Assembly: GCA_030427205.1 (NCBI GenBank)
Contig: JAUHXC010000030.1
Coordinates: 55,334 to 119,333, forward strand
Origin: a bacterium
Lineage (GTDB): Bacteria > Myxococcota_A > Bradymonadia > UBA7976 > UBA1532
DNA: 64,000 bases
Reading direction: 5' to 3'
Shown here: one piece after another, positions 26,655-35,382 of the stretch
Layout: each line of letters begins with the position of its first letter
Numbering within the stretch: the stretch's first letter is position 1
Translations under genes and position numbers: made by a program
Notes under the pieces: generated by a model
Database searches by the model: none
Seen by the model: the letters and a program-made list of their open reading frames with translations, nothing else
What the model was told of the DNA's origin: nothing

Positions 26655-29071
26655 CGGCGCCTCCTCTCCACCGAGAACCGGCGGGCGTCGGGCAGCTTGT
26701 TGAGCTTCTTGTACTCGCTGCGCGCCGCCGCGATGACGTGGGTCAAGCCGATCGCCGCGTCGTCCTCGGCCGCGGCGAACGCCGCCGAGAGCGCGATGTT
26801 GCGGATGTGCCCGCCGGCCAGATCGAAGCGCTCGGCCAGATCGAGCGGGTCGATGTCGTCGCCGAGCGGCGCGCGATCGGGCCAGATGCGGCCCCAGAGC
26901 CGCGTCCGCTGCTGCACGTCGGGCAGCGGGAAGTCGACGATGACGTCCATGCGCCGCAGAAACGCCTCGTCGATGTTCTTGCGCAGGTTGGTGGCCAGCA
27001 CCACCAGCCCCGGGAAGCGCTCGAGCCGCTGCAGCAGGTAGCCCACCTCGATGTTGGCGTAGCGGTCGTGGGCGTCCTTGACCTCGCCCCGCTTGCCGAA
27101 GAGCGCGTCGGCCTCGTCGAAGAAGAGCGCCGCGTCGGTGGCCTCGGCCTCGGCGAAGGTGCGCTCGAGGTGCTTCTCGGTCTCGCCGATGTACTTGCTG
27201 ACGATCTGCGAGAGGTCGATGCGATAGAGATCGCGCTTCGTCTCGCGGGCGATGAGCGCCGCGGCCATGGTCTTGCCGGTGCCCGGCGGGCCGACGAAGA
27301 GCGCCGACGTGCCGCGCTCGCCGACGATCTTGTCGCCGAAGCCCCAGCGTTCGAGCACCCGGGTGCGCTGGCGGACGCGCACGATGACCTCTTCGAGCTG
27401 CGCCCGGCGATCGTCGGCGAGCACCAGATCGGCCCAGGCGTAGCGGGTCTCGACCCGCTGGGCGAGCTGGCCGAGCTGAGGCGTGGCGTGGGCCCGCGCC
27501 GCGCGGTAGAGCTCGGGCGCGGTGGGCAGCGAACGGCCGGCGGCCCGGGCGAAGCCGCGGGCGGTGGCCGCCGAGGCCCGAATCCGGCCCGGCGGGAAGC
27601 GGAAGGCGTCGGCGACGCCTTCGATGGCTTCGGTCAGCCCGGCCAATGGGTCGGGCATGGCAGAGGAATCGATGGCATCCCCGGAGGCATCAATGGCACC
27701 ACCAGAGGCACCAATGGCATCCCCAGAGGCACCAATGGCATCACCAGAGGCATCGATAGCATCCCCGGAGGCATCGATAGCATCCCCGGAGGCATCCATG
27801 GCATCCCCGGAGGCATCCATGGCATCCCCGGAGGCATCGATGGCATCCCCGGAGGCATCGATGGCACCCTCACCGCCGAGCCCCTCCAGCAGCGCCCGGC
27901 GCCACAGCGCGACGCGCCCGTCGACGGCCAGGGCCTCGATGGTCGCCTGCTCCACCGGCGGCAGGCCCGCGGGCGGATCCTGCGGGTGCCAGGGCCGCTC
28001 CACCGTGACCACCGCCAGCCGCGGGCCGCGCCGGGCCAGCGCGTCGATGAGCAGCCCCTGCCGCAGCCGCTGCTCGGCGGCGTCCTTGGGCTCGGGCGCG
28101 CCGCCCAGGGCGTCCAGGCGGCGAATACACAGCGGCGCGTCGTCCAGCCGCGCGGCCAGCAGCGCCGCCTCGACCGCCCGCTCGAACGCGGCGCGGGTGC
28201 CGTCCTCGAAGCGGTTGTGCCGCTGCACGTCGAGCACGTAGAGCGGCCGCTCGAGGCCGCGGGCGACGGCGCGGGCGAAGGCCTGCCGCCCGCTGCCCGG
28301 CGGACCGCTGATCGCCACCAGCCGCCGCGCCTCGCGGTCGGCGACCAGCCGGGCGCGGTGCCCGTCCAGGCCCAGCGGCGTCTCGTCGACCTCGGGCCAG
28401 ATACGGCGCACGCCGAGCGCCTCGGGATCGAGCGCCGGCTCACCCACCAGCCAGCGGACCACGCCCGGCGCGACGCCGAGGATCTTCTCGTCGAGCGTCG
28501 CGCCTTCGCCGAGCTGCATCAGCCCGCTGCCGGCCAGCCGCCCGTCGGGGGTGAACGCCCGCCGACCGCGCAGCCGCTCGCCGATGCCATGGGTGAAGAG
28601 ATCGAGCGCCACGCCAACCGTGGGTCGGCGGCGGGTGACGTCGTCGTGCAGCCACGCGATCAGCCGCCCGTAGCGCGGGTCGAGCTCGGCGGCGACCGCG
28701 AGCAAGAGCGACTGCTCTTCGAGGGGTTCGAGCCCGAAGCGCGCCACCAGCGCCGGCCACGACGCATCGGGGCTCGCCGCCAGCCGCTCGCCGAGCATCT
28801 TGCCGGTGAAGGCGATGGCGCTGGCCAGGTTGGGATCACCGAGCGGCAGCGTCCACGGCGGGCGCAGCGGGCCGCGGTCGAGCAGCGCGTCGACCTCGGC
28901 GTCGTCGATGTGCAGGCCGCGCAGCCAGGGATCGCCGCCGAGGGTCTCGCGCACCTGGGCCACCCGCGCCCGCAGCACCAGATCGAGCCACGCCAGCAGC
29001 GCGCAGAGGCACTCGGCGTCGTCGGCGAAAGGCGCGGCATTCGGCGGCGCGCTGGGCGGCTCGGCGGTCAA
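26651..29071 (-). CDS. eCIS AAA+ ATPase (Afp15/Pvc15-like)
   Basis: 806 residues from a TTG at 29071 with GGAGG 7 bases upstream. The N-terminal 230 residues are helical and typical of eCIS ATPases. A degenerate first P-loop (GPPGSGRQ, about residue 255) is followed by the full AAA+ module: Walker A GPPGTGKT at 594-601, Walker B LFFDEADALFG, sensor/arginine-finger region NLRKNIDEAFLRRMD, and sensor 2 near GGHIRNIAL. In Afp/PVC systems this ATPase helps load or assemble the particle. Between the two modules sits an Asp/Ala/Ser heptad repeat (ten copies), which looks like a variable flexible linker. The gene lies 11 bases after the second fibre gene and overlaps the lipoprotein by 4 bases. Confidence 0.92.
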   Translation of the reverse strand: MTAEPPSAPPNAAPFADDAECLCALLAWLDLVLRARVAQVRETLGGDPWLRGLHIDDAEVDALLDRGPLRPPWTLPLGDPNLASAIAFTGKMLGERLAASPDASWPALVARFGLEPLEEQSLLLAVAAELDPRYGRLIAWLHDDVTRRRPTVGVALDLFTHGIGERLRGRRAFTPDGRLAGSGLMQLGEGATLDEKILGVAPGVVRWLVGEPALDPEALGVRRIWPEVDETPLGLDGHRARLVADREARRLVAISGPPGSGRQAFARAVARGLERPLYVLDVQRHNRFEDGTRAAFERAVEAALLAARLDDAPLCIRRLDALGGAPEPKDAAEQRLRQGLLIDALARRGPRLAVVTVERPWHPQDPPAGLPPVEQATIEALAVDGRVALWRRALLEGLGGEGAIDASGDAIDASGDAMDASGDAMDASGDAIDASGDAIDASGDAIGASGDAIGASGGAIDASGDAIDSSAMPDPLAGLTEAIEGVADAFRFPPGRIRASAATARGFARAAGRSLPTAPELYRAARAHATPQLGQLAQRVETRYAWADLVLADDRRAQLEEVIVRVRQRTRVLERWGFGDKIVGERGTSALFVGPPGTGKTMAAALIARETKRDLYRIDLSQIVSKYIGETEKHLERTFAEAEATDAALFFDEADALFGKRGEVKDAHDRYANIEVGYLLQRLERFPGLVVLATNLRKNIDEAFLRRMDVIVDFPLPDVQQRTRLWGRIWPDRAPLGDDIDPLDLAERFDLAGGHIRNIALSAAFAAAEDDAAIGLTHVIAAARSEYKKLNKLPDARRFSVERRRR
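27662..27871 (-). repeat. 21-bp minisatellite, ten copies, inside the eCIS ATPase
   Basis: Ten consecutive 21-bp units (type GGAGGCATCGATGGCATCCCC on the + strand split across the unit) encode GDAIDAS heptads, with variants GDAMDAS and GDAIGAS. Units differ by a few bases, showing that the array is old enough to have diverged; every copy keeps the frame. Confidence 0.95.
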
Positions 29072-29082
29072 AGGCAGCCTCC

Positions 29083-31755
29083 TCAGACCCGCCCGATGAC
29101 GATGAATTCGAAGCTGCGGTGGGTGCGGTCGCCGTCGCCGTCGCCGGTCACGACGATGACCCAGTCCTTGCTGGTCCGCGCGACGACCGCGTTGTCCCTG
29201 GTATTGCCGAAGCTGTTCGAGCTGTCGTTGTTATTGGGATAGTGCTGGGTGACTACCGCCGCCGGGCGACTGCTGAACTTGGGGTTGAAGCGGATGATGA
29301 ACGCGCCAGCGTGGTTGCCATAGCGCTCGCAGGTGAAGCCTTCGCCGCACCACCTGCTGCCATCGGACTTGACCGCGCCCCAGATGACGCGGGTGCTCGC
29401 GCTCCACGAGCAGATCGCTTTGTTGTTGCTGTTGTCGTGCAGCCGCAGATCGCCCTTGCTGTGCATCCAGCCGTGCACGACGAGCCCGTTCTCGGCCCAC
29501 ACCCGCACCCGGCGGTTGCTCGAGTTCGGCCCGCCGCCGCCGATGATCTCCAGCGCGTCGTCGCTGTGGGTCTTGTAGCAGATCTTGCCCGCGTTGGCCT
29601 CGCGGTTGGCGTCGGCGGCGCCGAGGTCGAGGTCGCCGTCGATCCGCGTATTGCCGGTGATGTACGTCGCCCCGCCGACGGTCAGGCTGTGGCTGGGGTT
29701 GTTGTGGTTGATGCCGACCCTGCCGGTCTTGACCGTCAGCCGGTCGGCGCCGTTCTGCTTGAGCACGATGATGTCATTGGCGTCATTGCCCACGGTCAAC
29801 GACAGCGCCGCGTTCTCGCCGCCCCACGACGCGTACTGGATGCGGGCGAAGTCACCGCTGCCACCAAAGGCATTGTTGACCCACGCGATGCCGTTGGTCC
29901 CGCTGGTGCCGGTAGACGGGCGGATGGGCCCGTCGCATTGAATGCGCCCGTTCACGGCGAGCACGTTGGTCACCCGGGCCCCGCCGGTCACGTGCAGGTC
30001 GGTCGACGGGTTCCACTCCTTGATGCCCACCCGGCCATTGCGCACGACGATCCGGTTCTCGCCGCCTTGTCGCAGCGTGATCACGTCGTCGGGGTCGTCG
30101 CCGTTCTCGATCTGCAGCGTGGTGTTCTGGCCGCTGTAGGCGTAGTAGCGGATCGCCGCCACGTCGCCCGAGCCGCCGCCGGGGTTGCCCGGCCAGACGA
30201 TGCCCTTGGTATTATCGCTGCCCACCGAGGGCATCAGCCGGTTGGTGACCTTGAGCAGGTCGCCGTTGGCGTTGACCCGCGCGGCGAAGTGGGCCACGGG
30301 GGCGACGTTGAGCACGCCGCCGTTGACGTTGACGTTGCCGTTGAGGTTGGCCGCGCCGCCGACTTCCAGGGTGTTGACCGCGCTGCCGCCGGTGGCCGTG
30401 AGGTGCTGGGTGGTCAGCCGATTGCGTACGTTGATCTCGTGCCCGTCGAAGAGCGCATTCGAGCGCGCGTCGCCATTGATCGTGAGGGTCTGGGTCGTCG
30501 TGCGCCCGGCGATGGTGGCGTCGCCGCCGGCGGTGATATTCCGCGCCGCCTGCAGGTGCCGGCCCGGGTTGACGTCACCGGTGGTGACGTGGTGGCCCTC
30601 GACGCTCAGGTTGCCGATGTGCCGGCTGCCGCCCTGGGCGTGGAACGTGATCTGGCGCTCGGCCTGGGCGTTGCCGGCGCCGACGATGTCGAGGCCATCG
30701 GTCCAGCGCTTGTAGCGGATCTGACCCGCCGCGCCGTCGCCCCCGTCGGCGTTGGGCGCGAGGTCGATGCCTGCGTGCACCCGCAGCTCTTTGCGCAGGT
30801 AGACCGGCTCGTCGAACTCGGTGTAACCGTGGAAGCGCGCCGCGCCGTTCACCCGCAGGGTCTGGCCATCGGCCTGTTGGACGCCGAGCGCCAGCCGCTG
30901 GGCGGTGAGGGTGCCCTCTCCCTCCCCGGGCGGGCCGTAGCCGATGCCCAGCTTGTAGATCGCCGAGCCGCCCGAGCCGCCGGCGGCGAGCTGGCCGTTG
31001 ACCACCAGATCGTTGCCGTCGTTGGTGACGTTCTTGTACCCGCTGTTGCCGTCCTGGCCGATGGTCATGCCATGGCGCACGCGGGCGTTGCCCCGCACGT
31101 CGAGCGCGGGCTGAGTGGTGCTGTGCTGGGTGCCACCGGGCACGTTGATGCGCAGCGCCCCGTCGAGCGTGCCCCGGCCGGGATCGCGATCGTCGCCGGT
31201 CAGCGTGATCGGGATCGGGCCGGGCACCCGCAGGCCGGCGCGGGGCCGCACGCCGGTGTCGACGTTGACGTTGCCCTCGGCGTCCACCTGCAGCCGGGCG
31301 ATGATCAGCACCCCGTCGGGCAGCGCGTTCCCGTCGGCGGTGTACATGATCTCGGGCGTCTCGTCGAAGCGGGTCAGCCCAGAAGCGCCCTTGTCTTCGG
31401 CCGAGTCGTCGCTGGCCTCCTCCTTGTAGCGCATCCACAAGGTGAGGTTCTTGCTGCGGTCGGCCGCCTGGATCGCCCGCCGCGCGTTGGCGGTGAGCAC
31501 CATCGGCCGACCGAGGTGATCCACCGCCGTGCCCGGCGCGATCACCACCGCGTCGGTCTCGCCGTGCACCGCGTAGCCGTCGAGCACCCCCGGGGTGACC
31601 GTATTGGCCAGGTGCCGCCGATGGCGGTCGATGGGGTGCGCCTGGGCCAGCAGGAAGTCCGCCGAGCCGAGGAACTGGCCGTCGTAGTAGCGCACCCGCT
31701 TGTCTACGCCCCGATCGGGGTAGAGCAGATAGGGGTTCTGTGCGTCGTCGCTCAT
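29083..31755 (-). CDS. eCIS tail fibre, distal copy (Afp13-like) with lectin-like end
   Basis: 890 residues. The first 200 residues are shared with the paralogue at 31880-34390 (VRYYDGQFLGSADF, DRHRRHLANTVTPGVLDGY, RPRAGLRVPGPIPITLT), and this block is found in baseplate-associated fibre proteins of eCIS clusters. The middle is a long run of short Gly/Asn-rich beta repeats (GGSAVNTLEVGGAANLNG, VGINHNNPSHSLTVGG), fitting a trimeric fibre shaft. The end, from about 800, has FIIRFNPKFSSRPAAVVTQ and closes FEFIVIGRV, resembling H-type lectin folds that bind sugars. I expect it to attach at the baseplate and recognise the target surface. The assignment is by position and repeat architecture. Confidence 0.85.
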   Translation of the reverse strand: MSDDAQNPYLLYPDRGVDKRVRYYDGQFLGSADFLLAQAHPIDRHRRHLANTVTPGVLDGYAVHGETDAVVIAPGTAVDHLGRPMVLTANARRAIQAADRSKNLTLWMRYKEEASDDSAEDKGASGLTRFDETPEIMYTADGNALPDGVLIIARLQVDAEGNVNVDTGVRPRAGLRVPGPIPITLTGDDRDPGRGTLDGALRINVPGGTQHSTTQPALDVRGNARVRHGMTIGQDGNSGYKNVTNDGNDLVVNGQLAAGGSGGSAIYKLGIGYGPPGEGEGTLTAQRLALGVQQADGQTLRVNGAARFHGYTEFDEPVYLRKELRVHAGIDLAPNADGGDGAAGQIRYKRWTDGLDIVGAGNAQAERQITFHAQGGSRHIGNLSVEGHHVTTGDVNPGRHLQAARNITAGGDATIAGRTTTQTLTINGDARSNALFDGHEINVRNRLTTQHLTATGGSAVNTLEVGGAANLNGNVNVNGGVLNVAPVAHFAARVNANGDLLKVTNRLMPSVGSDNTKGIVWPGNPGGGSGDVAAIRYYAYSGQNTTLQIENGDDPDDVITLRQGGENRIVVRNGRVGIKEWNPSTDLHVTGGARVTNVLAVNGRIQCDGPIRPSTGTSGTNGIAWVNNAFGGSGDFARIQYASWGGENAALSLTVGNDANDIIVLKQNGADRLTVKTGRVGINHNNPSHSLTVGGATYITGNTRIDGDLDLGAADANREANAGKICYKTHSDDALEIIGGGGPNSSNRRVRVWAENGLVVHGWMHSKGDLRLHDNSNNKAICSWSASTRVIWGAVKSDGSRWCGEGFTCERYGNHAGAFIIRFNPKFSSRPAAVVTQHYPNNNDSSNSFGNTRDNAVVARTSKDWVIVVTGDGDGDRTHRSFEFIVIGRV

Positions 31756-31871
31756 GCCATCACCTCGGTCGGGGCGGGCGTCATCACAGCCGTCGCAGTC
31801 ATCGCGACCATCGCAGTCATCGCGACCATCGCAGTCATCACAGCCATCGCATGGGTGTCATATGCCATCAT
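31752..31871 (-). CDS. Possible 39-residue Met/Ala/Thr-rich peptide between the fibre genes
   Basis: An ATG-ATG at 31871 with GAGG 6 bases upstream opens 39 codons rich in Met, Ala, Thr and Val (AMVAMT repeats) ending TGA. That TGA overlaps the next fibre ATG at 31755 as ATGA, exactly like most true junctions here. The upstream fibre stop lies 8 bases before it. Against it: the coding content is an 18-bp minisatellite and the peptide resembles no known protein. It may serve mainly to couple translation of the two fibres, or be a chance frame in a repeat. Confidence 0.3.
   Translation of the reverse strand: MMAYDTHAMAVMTAMVAMTAMVAMTATAVMTPAPTEVMA
31795..31842 (-). repeat. 18-bp repeat between fibre genes
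   Basis: Tandem copies of AGTCATCGCGACCATCGC (+ strand) lie in the short gap between the two fibre genes, encoding VAMTAM if translated. Confidence 0.85.
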
Positions 31872-31879
31872 CGTCCGCC

Positions 31880-34390
31880 TCACCGAGGCCCGATGGCGAT
31901 GATGGTGAAGGCCCGATCGGAGCGGTCGCCGCTGGCATCGCCGGTCTTCACGTAGCAGCTCGTCTTGCTGACGCTGTAGACCAGGGCGTTGTCCTTGGTA
32001 TTGCCGCTGCCGTGCTGGGTGACGATCACCGTGGGGTTGCCCGAGAAGTCGGGGTCGAAGAAGAGCTGATAGCGGCCCTTCTCGTGGCGGGTGATGCTGC
32101 TGAAGCCGCGGTTGGACCAGAAAGTCTGGTTGTCGCGCACCAGCGCCCAGCAGATCATGACCCGGGCGCCGGGCGCCATCACCGTCCGACAGCCGTGGTC
32201 GTACTCGGTGGTGCCGTGCAGCCGCAGCCGGGTGCTGCCGGTCTCGCCACCGATGCCCACGCGCTGGTTGCGGATGACGATCATGTCCTTGTCGTCCTGG
32301 CGGAGCACGATGATGTCGTCGGGGTCGTTGCCCGTGCCCAGCTCGAGCCGGGTGTCTTCGCCGTCGGTCACCCAATAGCGCAGCCCCGCCCAGTCCCCGC
32401 TGCCGCCGCCGATGTTGCCGGGGAAGCGGATGCCATTGTCGGTGCCGTGCTGGACGGTCAAGCGGCCCGTCACCCGGACGGCGCCGTCCAGGTGGCTGCC
32501 GCCCGCGACGTGCAGGTTCGTGCCGGGATCGTTGGTGCCGATGCCGACCCGGCTGCTGACGACGAGCTGGCCCTGCTTGTTGCTCCGGGCGTCATAGCCG
32601 AGGGACAGGCTGTACATCGCCGATCCGCCCGAGCCGCCCGCGGCGAACTGCCCGTTGACGACCAGATCGTTGCCGTTCTGCTCCACCGCGCCATAGCCGG
32701 TCGTGCCCGTCTGGCCGATGACCATGCCCTTCTTGAAGGTGGCGTTGTTGTCGACGGTGAGCGTGCCGGTGGCGCTGAGGTTGCCGGCGAAGCTGCCGCC
32801 GCCGCCGATGGTCGCGCCGCCGCCGGTGGTCAGGGCGCCGGCTGTCGTCAGCGCCCCGGTCATCTGCGTGCCGGCCTCGGCGTACATCTTGATGCTGCGG
32901 TTGGTGGTGTTCGTGCCGGCGCCGAAGATCTCGAGCGAGCTGGTATGCACCGCGTACTTGATCTTGCCGGCGTTGCCGTCCTTGCCGTCCACCCCGGCAC
33001 CCAGCGCGAAGGTCTGGCCGCGCACCGTGGCGTTGCCGCCGGCGGTCAGCCCGCCGCCGACGCTCGCGCCGCCGGTCAGGGTCAGCGAGCCGCCGAGGGT
33101 CGTATTGCCGGTGGCGCTCAGCGTCCCGGTGATCGATGTATTTCCGCCGAGGGTCGTCGCACCACCGACGGCCAGGGTCTGGCCGAAGTTGGCCCGGCCC
33201 GTGGCCTCGATGCGGTCACGCACGATCGTCGTGCCCTGGATGGTCGTGCTGCCACCGACCGTGAGCGACTGCGCCAGGGCCGTGGCCCCGCCGACATCGA
33301 AGCGACCGTCGATCTGCCCCGTACCGCCGACCTGCAGGTTCCGGGTGACGCCGAGGTCGATGCCGATCTGCGTCGAGCCGCTGACGCCGAGGGACGAGCG
33401 CAGCGTGGTGGCCTGGGTGACGTCGAGGGTCCTGGCGATTCGGGTGTCACCGCCGATGGCGACGTCGCCCGAGATGTCGGCGTTGCCGGCGACGTCGACC
33501 GCCTTGCCGTTGGTGAGCCCTTCCTTGCCGACCGCGAGCCGTCGGGTCAGCGTGACGCCCTGATCCGCGTGGGGCCCGTAGCCTACGCCCAGGCCGCGCA
33601 CCGCCGAGTTCCCACCCGCGGCCAGCGATCCCTTGACCACCAGCCCGTCGGTGCCGGTCTGCACCCCGCCGTAGCCGGTCGAGGTGGTCTGGCCGATACG
33701 CATCGACGCGGTGACGGTGGCATCACCGCCGACCCGCAGCGCGGGATGGTTGACGTTGCTGCGGGTGCCATCGGGCACGTCGATCTGCAGCGCGGCGGCC
33801 AGGGTGGCCCGGCCGGGATCGGCGTCGTTCGAGGTCAGCGTGAGCGGGGTCTTGCCCGGCACCCGCAGGCCCGCGCGGGGCCTCACGGTGTCGTCGGCGT
33901 TCACCGCGCCGGCGCCGCTGACCTGCAACGCGGCGAGCACGATCGCCTGATCGGGCAGCGCCTCGCCGGTGATCACGTAGTCGATGACCGGCATCTCGTG
34001 GAACCGGGTCATGCCCGACGTGCCCTGGTCGGCGTGGGCCTGATCGGAGGTCGTCTCGCCCCAGACGATGTAGAGCGTGAGGTTCTTGCCGCGATCGGCC
34101 TCGCGGACGCCCTTCTCCTCGGCGGCGACGAGCACCAGCTGCCGACCGAAGCCGTCGACCGCCGCGCCGGCGGCGATGTCGACCTTGTCGGCGCCGCCGG
34201 TCACCTCGAGGCCGGCGACCACGCCGGGCCGCACGGTGCCCTGCAGGTGCCGCCGCCGGCGATCGATGTCGTAGCGCTGGGCGTCGATGAAGTCGGCCGA
34301 CCCCAGGAACTGCCCGTCGTAGTACCGCGGGCGGCGGTCCATCTGCTCCTCGGGATAGAGGGCGTAGGGGTTGTTCTCCTGCTCGCTCAT
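31880..34390 (-). CDS. eCIS tail fibre, proximal copy (Afp13-like) with lectin-like end
   Basis: 836 residues from the ATG at 34390, which has GGAGGAG 4 bases upstream; an in-frame GTG at 34405 would itself include that SD. The N-terminal anchor matches the neighbouring fibre (RYYDGQFLGSADFIDAQRYDIDRRRRHLQGTVRPGV). The shaft consists of very regular repeats of the type GNATVRGQTFALG, GGATTLGGNTSITG and SATGNTTLGGSLTLTG, each about 14 residues, which is typical of beta-helical trimer shafts. The terminus (YQLFFDPDFSGNPTVIVTQ, then AFTIIAIGPR) parallels the other fibre but has different surface residues. Two fibres with a common base and different tips suggest two receptors. Confidence 0.87.
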   Translation of the reverse strand: MSEQENNPYALYPEEQMDRRPRYYDGQFLGSADFIDAQRYDIDRRRRHLQGTVRPGVVAGLEVTGGADKVDIAAGAAVDGFGRQLVLVAAEEKGVREADRGKNLTLYIVWGETTSDQAHADQGTSGMTRFHEMPVIDYVITGEALPDQAIVLAALQVSGAGAVNADDTVRPRAGLRVPGKTPLTLTSNDADPGRATLAAALQIDVPDGTRSNVNHPALRVGGDATVTASMRIGQTTSTGYGGVQTGTDGLVVKGSLAAGGNSAVRGLGVGYGPHADQGVTLTRRLAVGKEGLTNGKAVDVAGNADISGDVAIGGDTRIARTLDVTQATTLRSSLGVSGSTQIGIDLGVTRNLQVGGTGQIDGRFDVGGATALAQSLTVGGSTTIQGTTIVRDRIEATGRANFGQTLAVGGATTLGGNTSITGTLSATGNTTLGGSLTLTGGASVGGGLTAGGNATVRGQTFALGAGVDGKDGNAGKIKYAVHTSSLEIFGAGTNTTNRSIKMYAEAGTQMTGALTTAGALTTGGGATIGGGGSFAGNLSATGTLTVDNNATFKKGMVIGQTGTTGYGAVEQNGNDLVVNGQFAAGGSGGSAMYSLSLGYDARSNKQGQLVVSSRVGIGTNDPGTNLHVAGGSHLDGAVRVTGRLTVQHGTDNGIRFPGNIGGGSGDWAGLRYWVTDGEDTRLELGTGNDPDDIIVLRQDDKDMIVIRNQRVGIGGETGSTRLRLHGTTEYDHGCRTVMAPGARVMICWALVRDNQTFWSNRGFSSITRHEKGRYQLFFDPDFSGNPTVIVTQHGSGNTKDNALVYSVSKTSCYVKTGDASGDRSDRAFTIIAIGPR

Positions 34391-34430
34391 CGTCTCCTCC
34401 GTCACCGGGCCGGGGCCGAAAGGCGCACCC

Positions 34431-34676
34431 TCAGCCGGCGTGATCGATCACGCCGACCTTGTCTTCGGCGGCGGACGCCTCCGGCGGGCCGCCCATGCCG
34501 GCGAGCGCGCCGAGCACCTGCTCGCCCGGGTCGGGCTGCAGCTGCTCCTTGGCCTGGGCCTGCATCTGGGCGATGAGCCCGTGCACCCGCACGTAGGGCT
34601 GCTGGCCGAGCAGCTCGAGGATGTAGTTGGCCTGCTCGATGGTCATGCGGAAGAGCAGGGTCTGCGGTTCGCTCAT
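34431..34676 (-). CDS. Small conserved tail-cluster protein
   Basis: 81 residues. The N-terminal half has a recognisable pattern seen in small phage and prophage proteins (RMTIEQANYILELLGQQPY then VHGLIAQMQAQAKEQL); the rest is a flexible Gly/Pro/Ala tail. The start has GGAGAG upstream. It sits between the gpI-like protein and the first fibre, a place where tail systems keep small fibre-linking or chaperone proteins. I cannot assign a function beyond that. Confidence 0.7.
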   Translation of the reverse strand: MSEPQTLLFRMTIEQANYILELLGQQPYVRVHGLIAQMQAQAKEQLQPDPGEQVLGALAGMGGPPEASAAEDKVGVIDHAG

Positions 34677-34713
34677 CGGTTCTCTCTCCGGGCGCGTCAG
34701 CGCCGAAATCGGT

Positions 34714-35379
34714 TCAGCTGGCTCGGGTCCCCAGCAGCGTATTGACCCCGATCAAGATGCCGGGGTTGTCGGCCGTGGGGGCGTCGACGATCTGCATCGT
34801 CGGCACGAGATAGCGCACGCTGTACCAGCAATGCGCCGGGCGCACGATGTCGGTCAGCGCGCGCACCACCCGGTCGATGCGGGCGAGGGCCATGGCCCCC
34901 TTCTGCCGCACGACCACCTCCACCTGGAAGAAGTGCGGCTCGGCCTCGAACTCGTAGACGATCACGTCGTCGGGCGAGCCGAGGTAGCGGCCGAGGGTCT
35001 CTTTGAGCCCCTGCCGGGTGCCGCGCTTCTGGTAGCTGGGCAGCGCCGCGCGGATGAACCGGCGGCGGGTCTCCTCGTCGAACTCCTCGCGCTCGGGCGC
35101 CGAGACGAGGTTGGCCAGCCACGAGATGAACTCGCTCGGCGTGCGCTGCGTGTCCGGCTGGCCCGGGCGGGGGGCGAAGATCGAGCCCACCGTGGCCAGC
35201 GTCTCTTCGATGCCCGAGAGGTTGGGCAGCGGGTCGCCGGGGTAGCCGGTCTCGGCCCACAGCCCCACCCGCCCGCTGAGCAGGCGCTCGAAGGCCAGCA
35301 AGAAGCCGCCGAGGATCGGATCGGACCGCAGGTCGGCGGGCAGATAGGGCAGCCAGGTGCTCTGTGCGCTCTCGGTCAT
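34714..35379 (-). CDS. Baseplate protein of the P2 gpI-like phage tail family
   Basis: 221 residues. The region YLPADLRSDPILGGFLLAFE at the start, a central WLA-L helix pair, and RFIRAALPSYQKRGTRQGLKETLGRYLG match the conserved core of gpI-like tail proteins (TIGR02242-type) found next to baseplate J proteins in eCIS. The C-terminal beta segment (VIVYEFEAEPHFFQVEVVV) completes the fold. In contractile tails this family bridges baseplate wedges and fibres, matching its place here between J-like proteins and the fibre genes. The start lies 3 bases after the stop of the upstream J-like gene. Confidence 0.88.
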   Translation of the reverse strand: MTESAQSTWLPYLPADLRSDPILGGFLLAFERLLSGRVGLWAETGYPGDPLPNLSGIEETLATVGSIFAPRPGQPDTQRTPSEFISWLANLVSAPEREEFDEETRRRFIRAALPSYQKRGTRQGLKETLGRYLGSPDDVIVYEFEAEPHFFQVEVVVRQKGAMALARIDRVVRALTDIVRPAHCWYSVRYLVPTMQIVDAPTADNPGILIGVNTLLGTRAS

Positions 35380-35382
35380 CGG

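Noticed and set aside
27662..27871. Regularly spaced repeats that could suggest a CRISPR array
   Set aside because: Units are contiguous 21-bp copies without unique spacers and they code in frame.
26738..29242. Long plus-strand frames antisense to the eCIS genes (also 31754-34576, 36927-39989, 41296-44202)
   Set aside because: Same antisense effect; composition is repetitive Val/Gly/Arg and none shows a ribosome site or motif, while the opposite strand encodes clear families.
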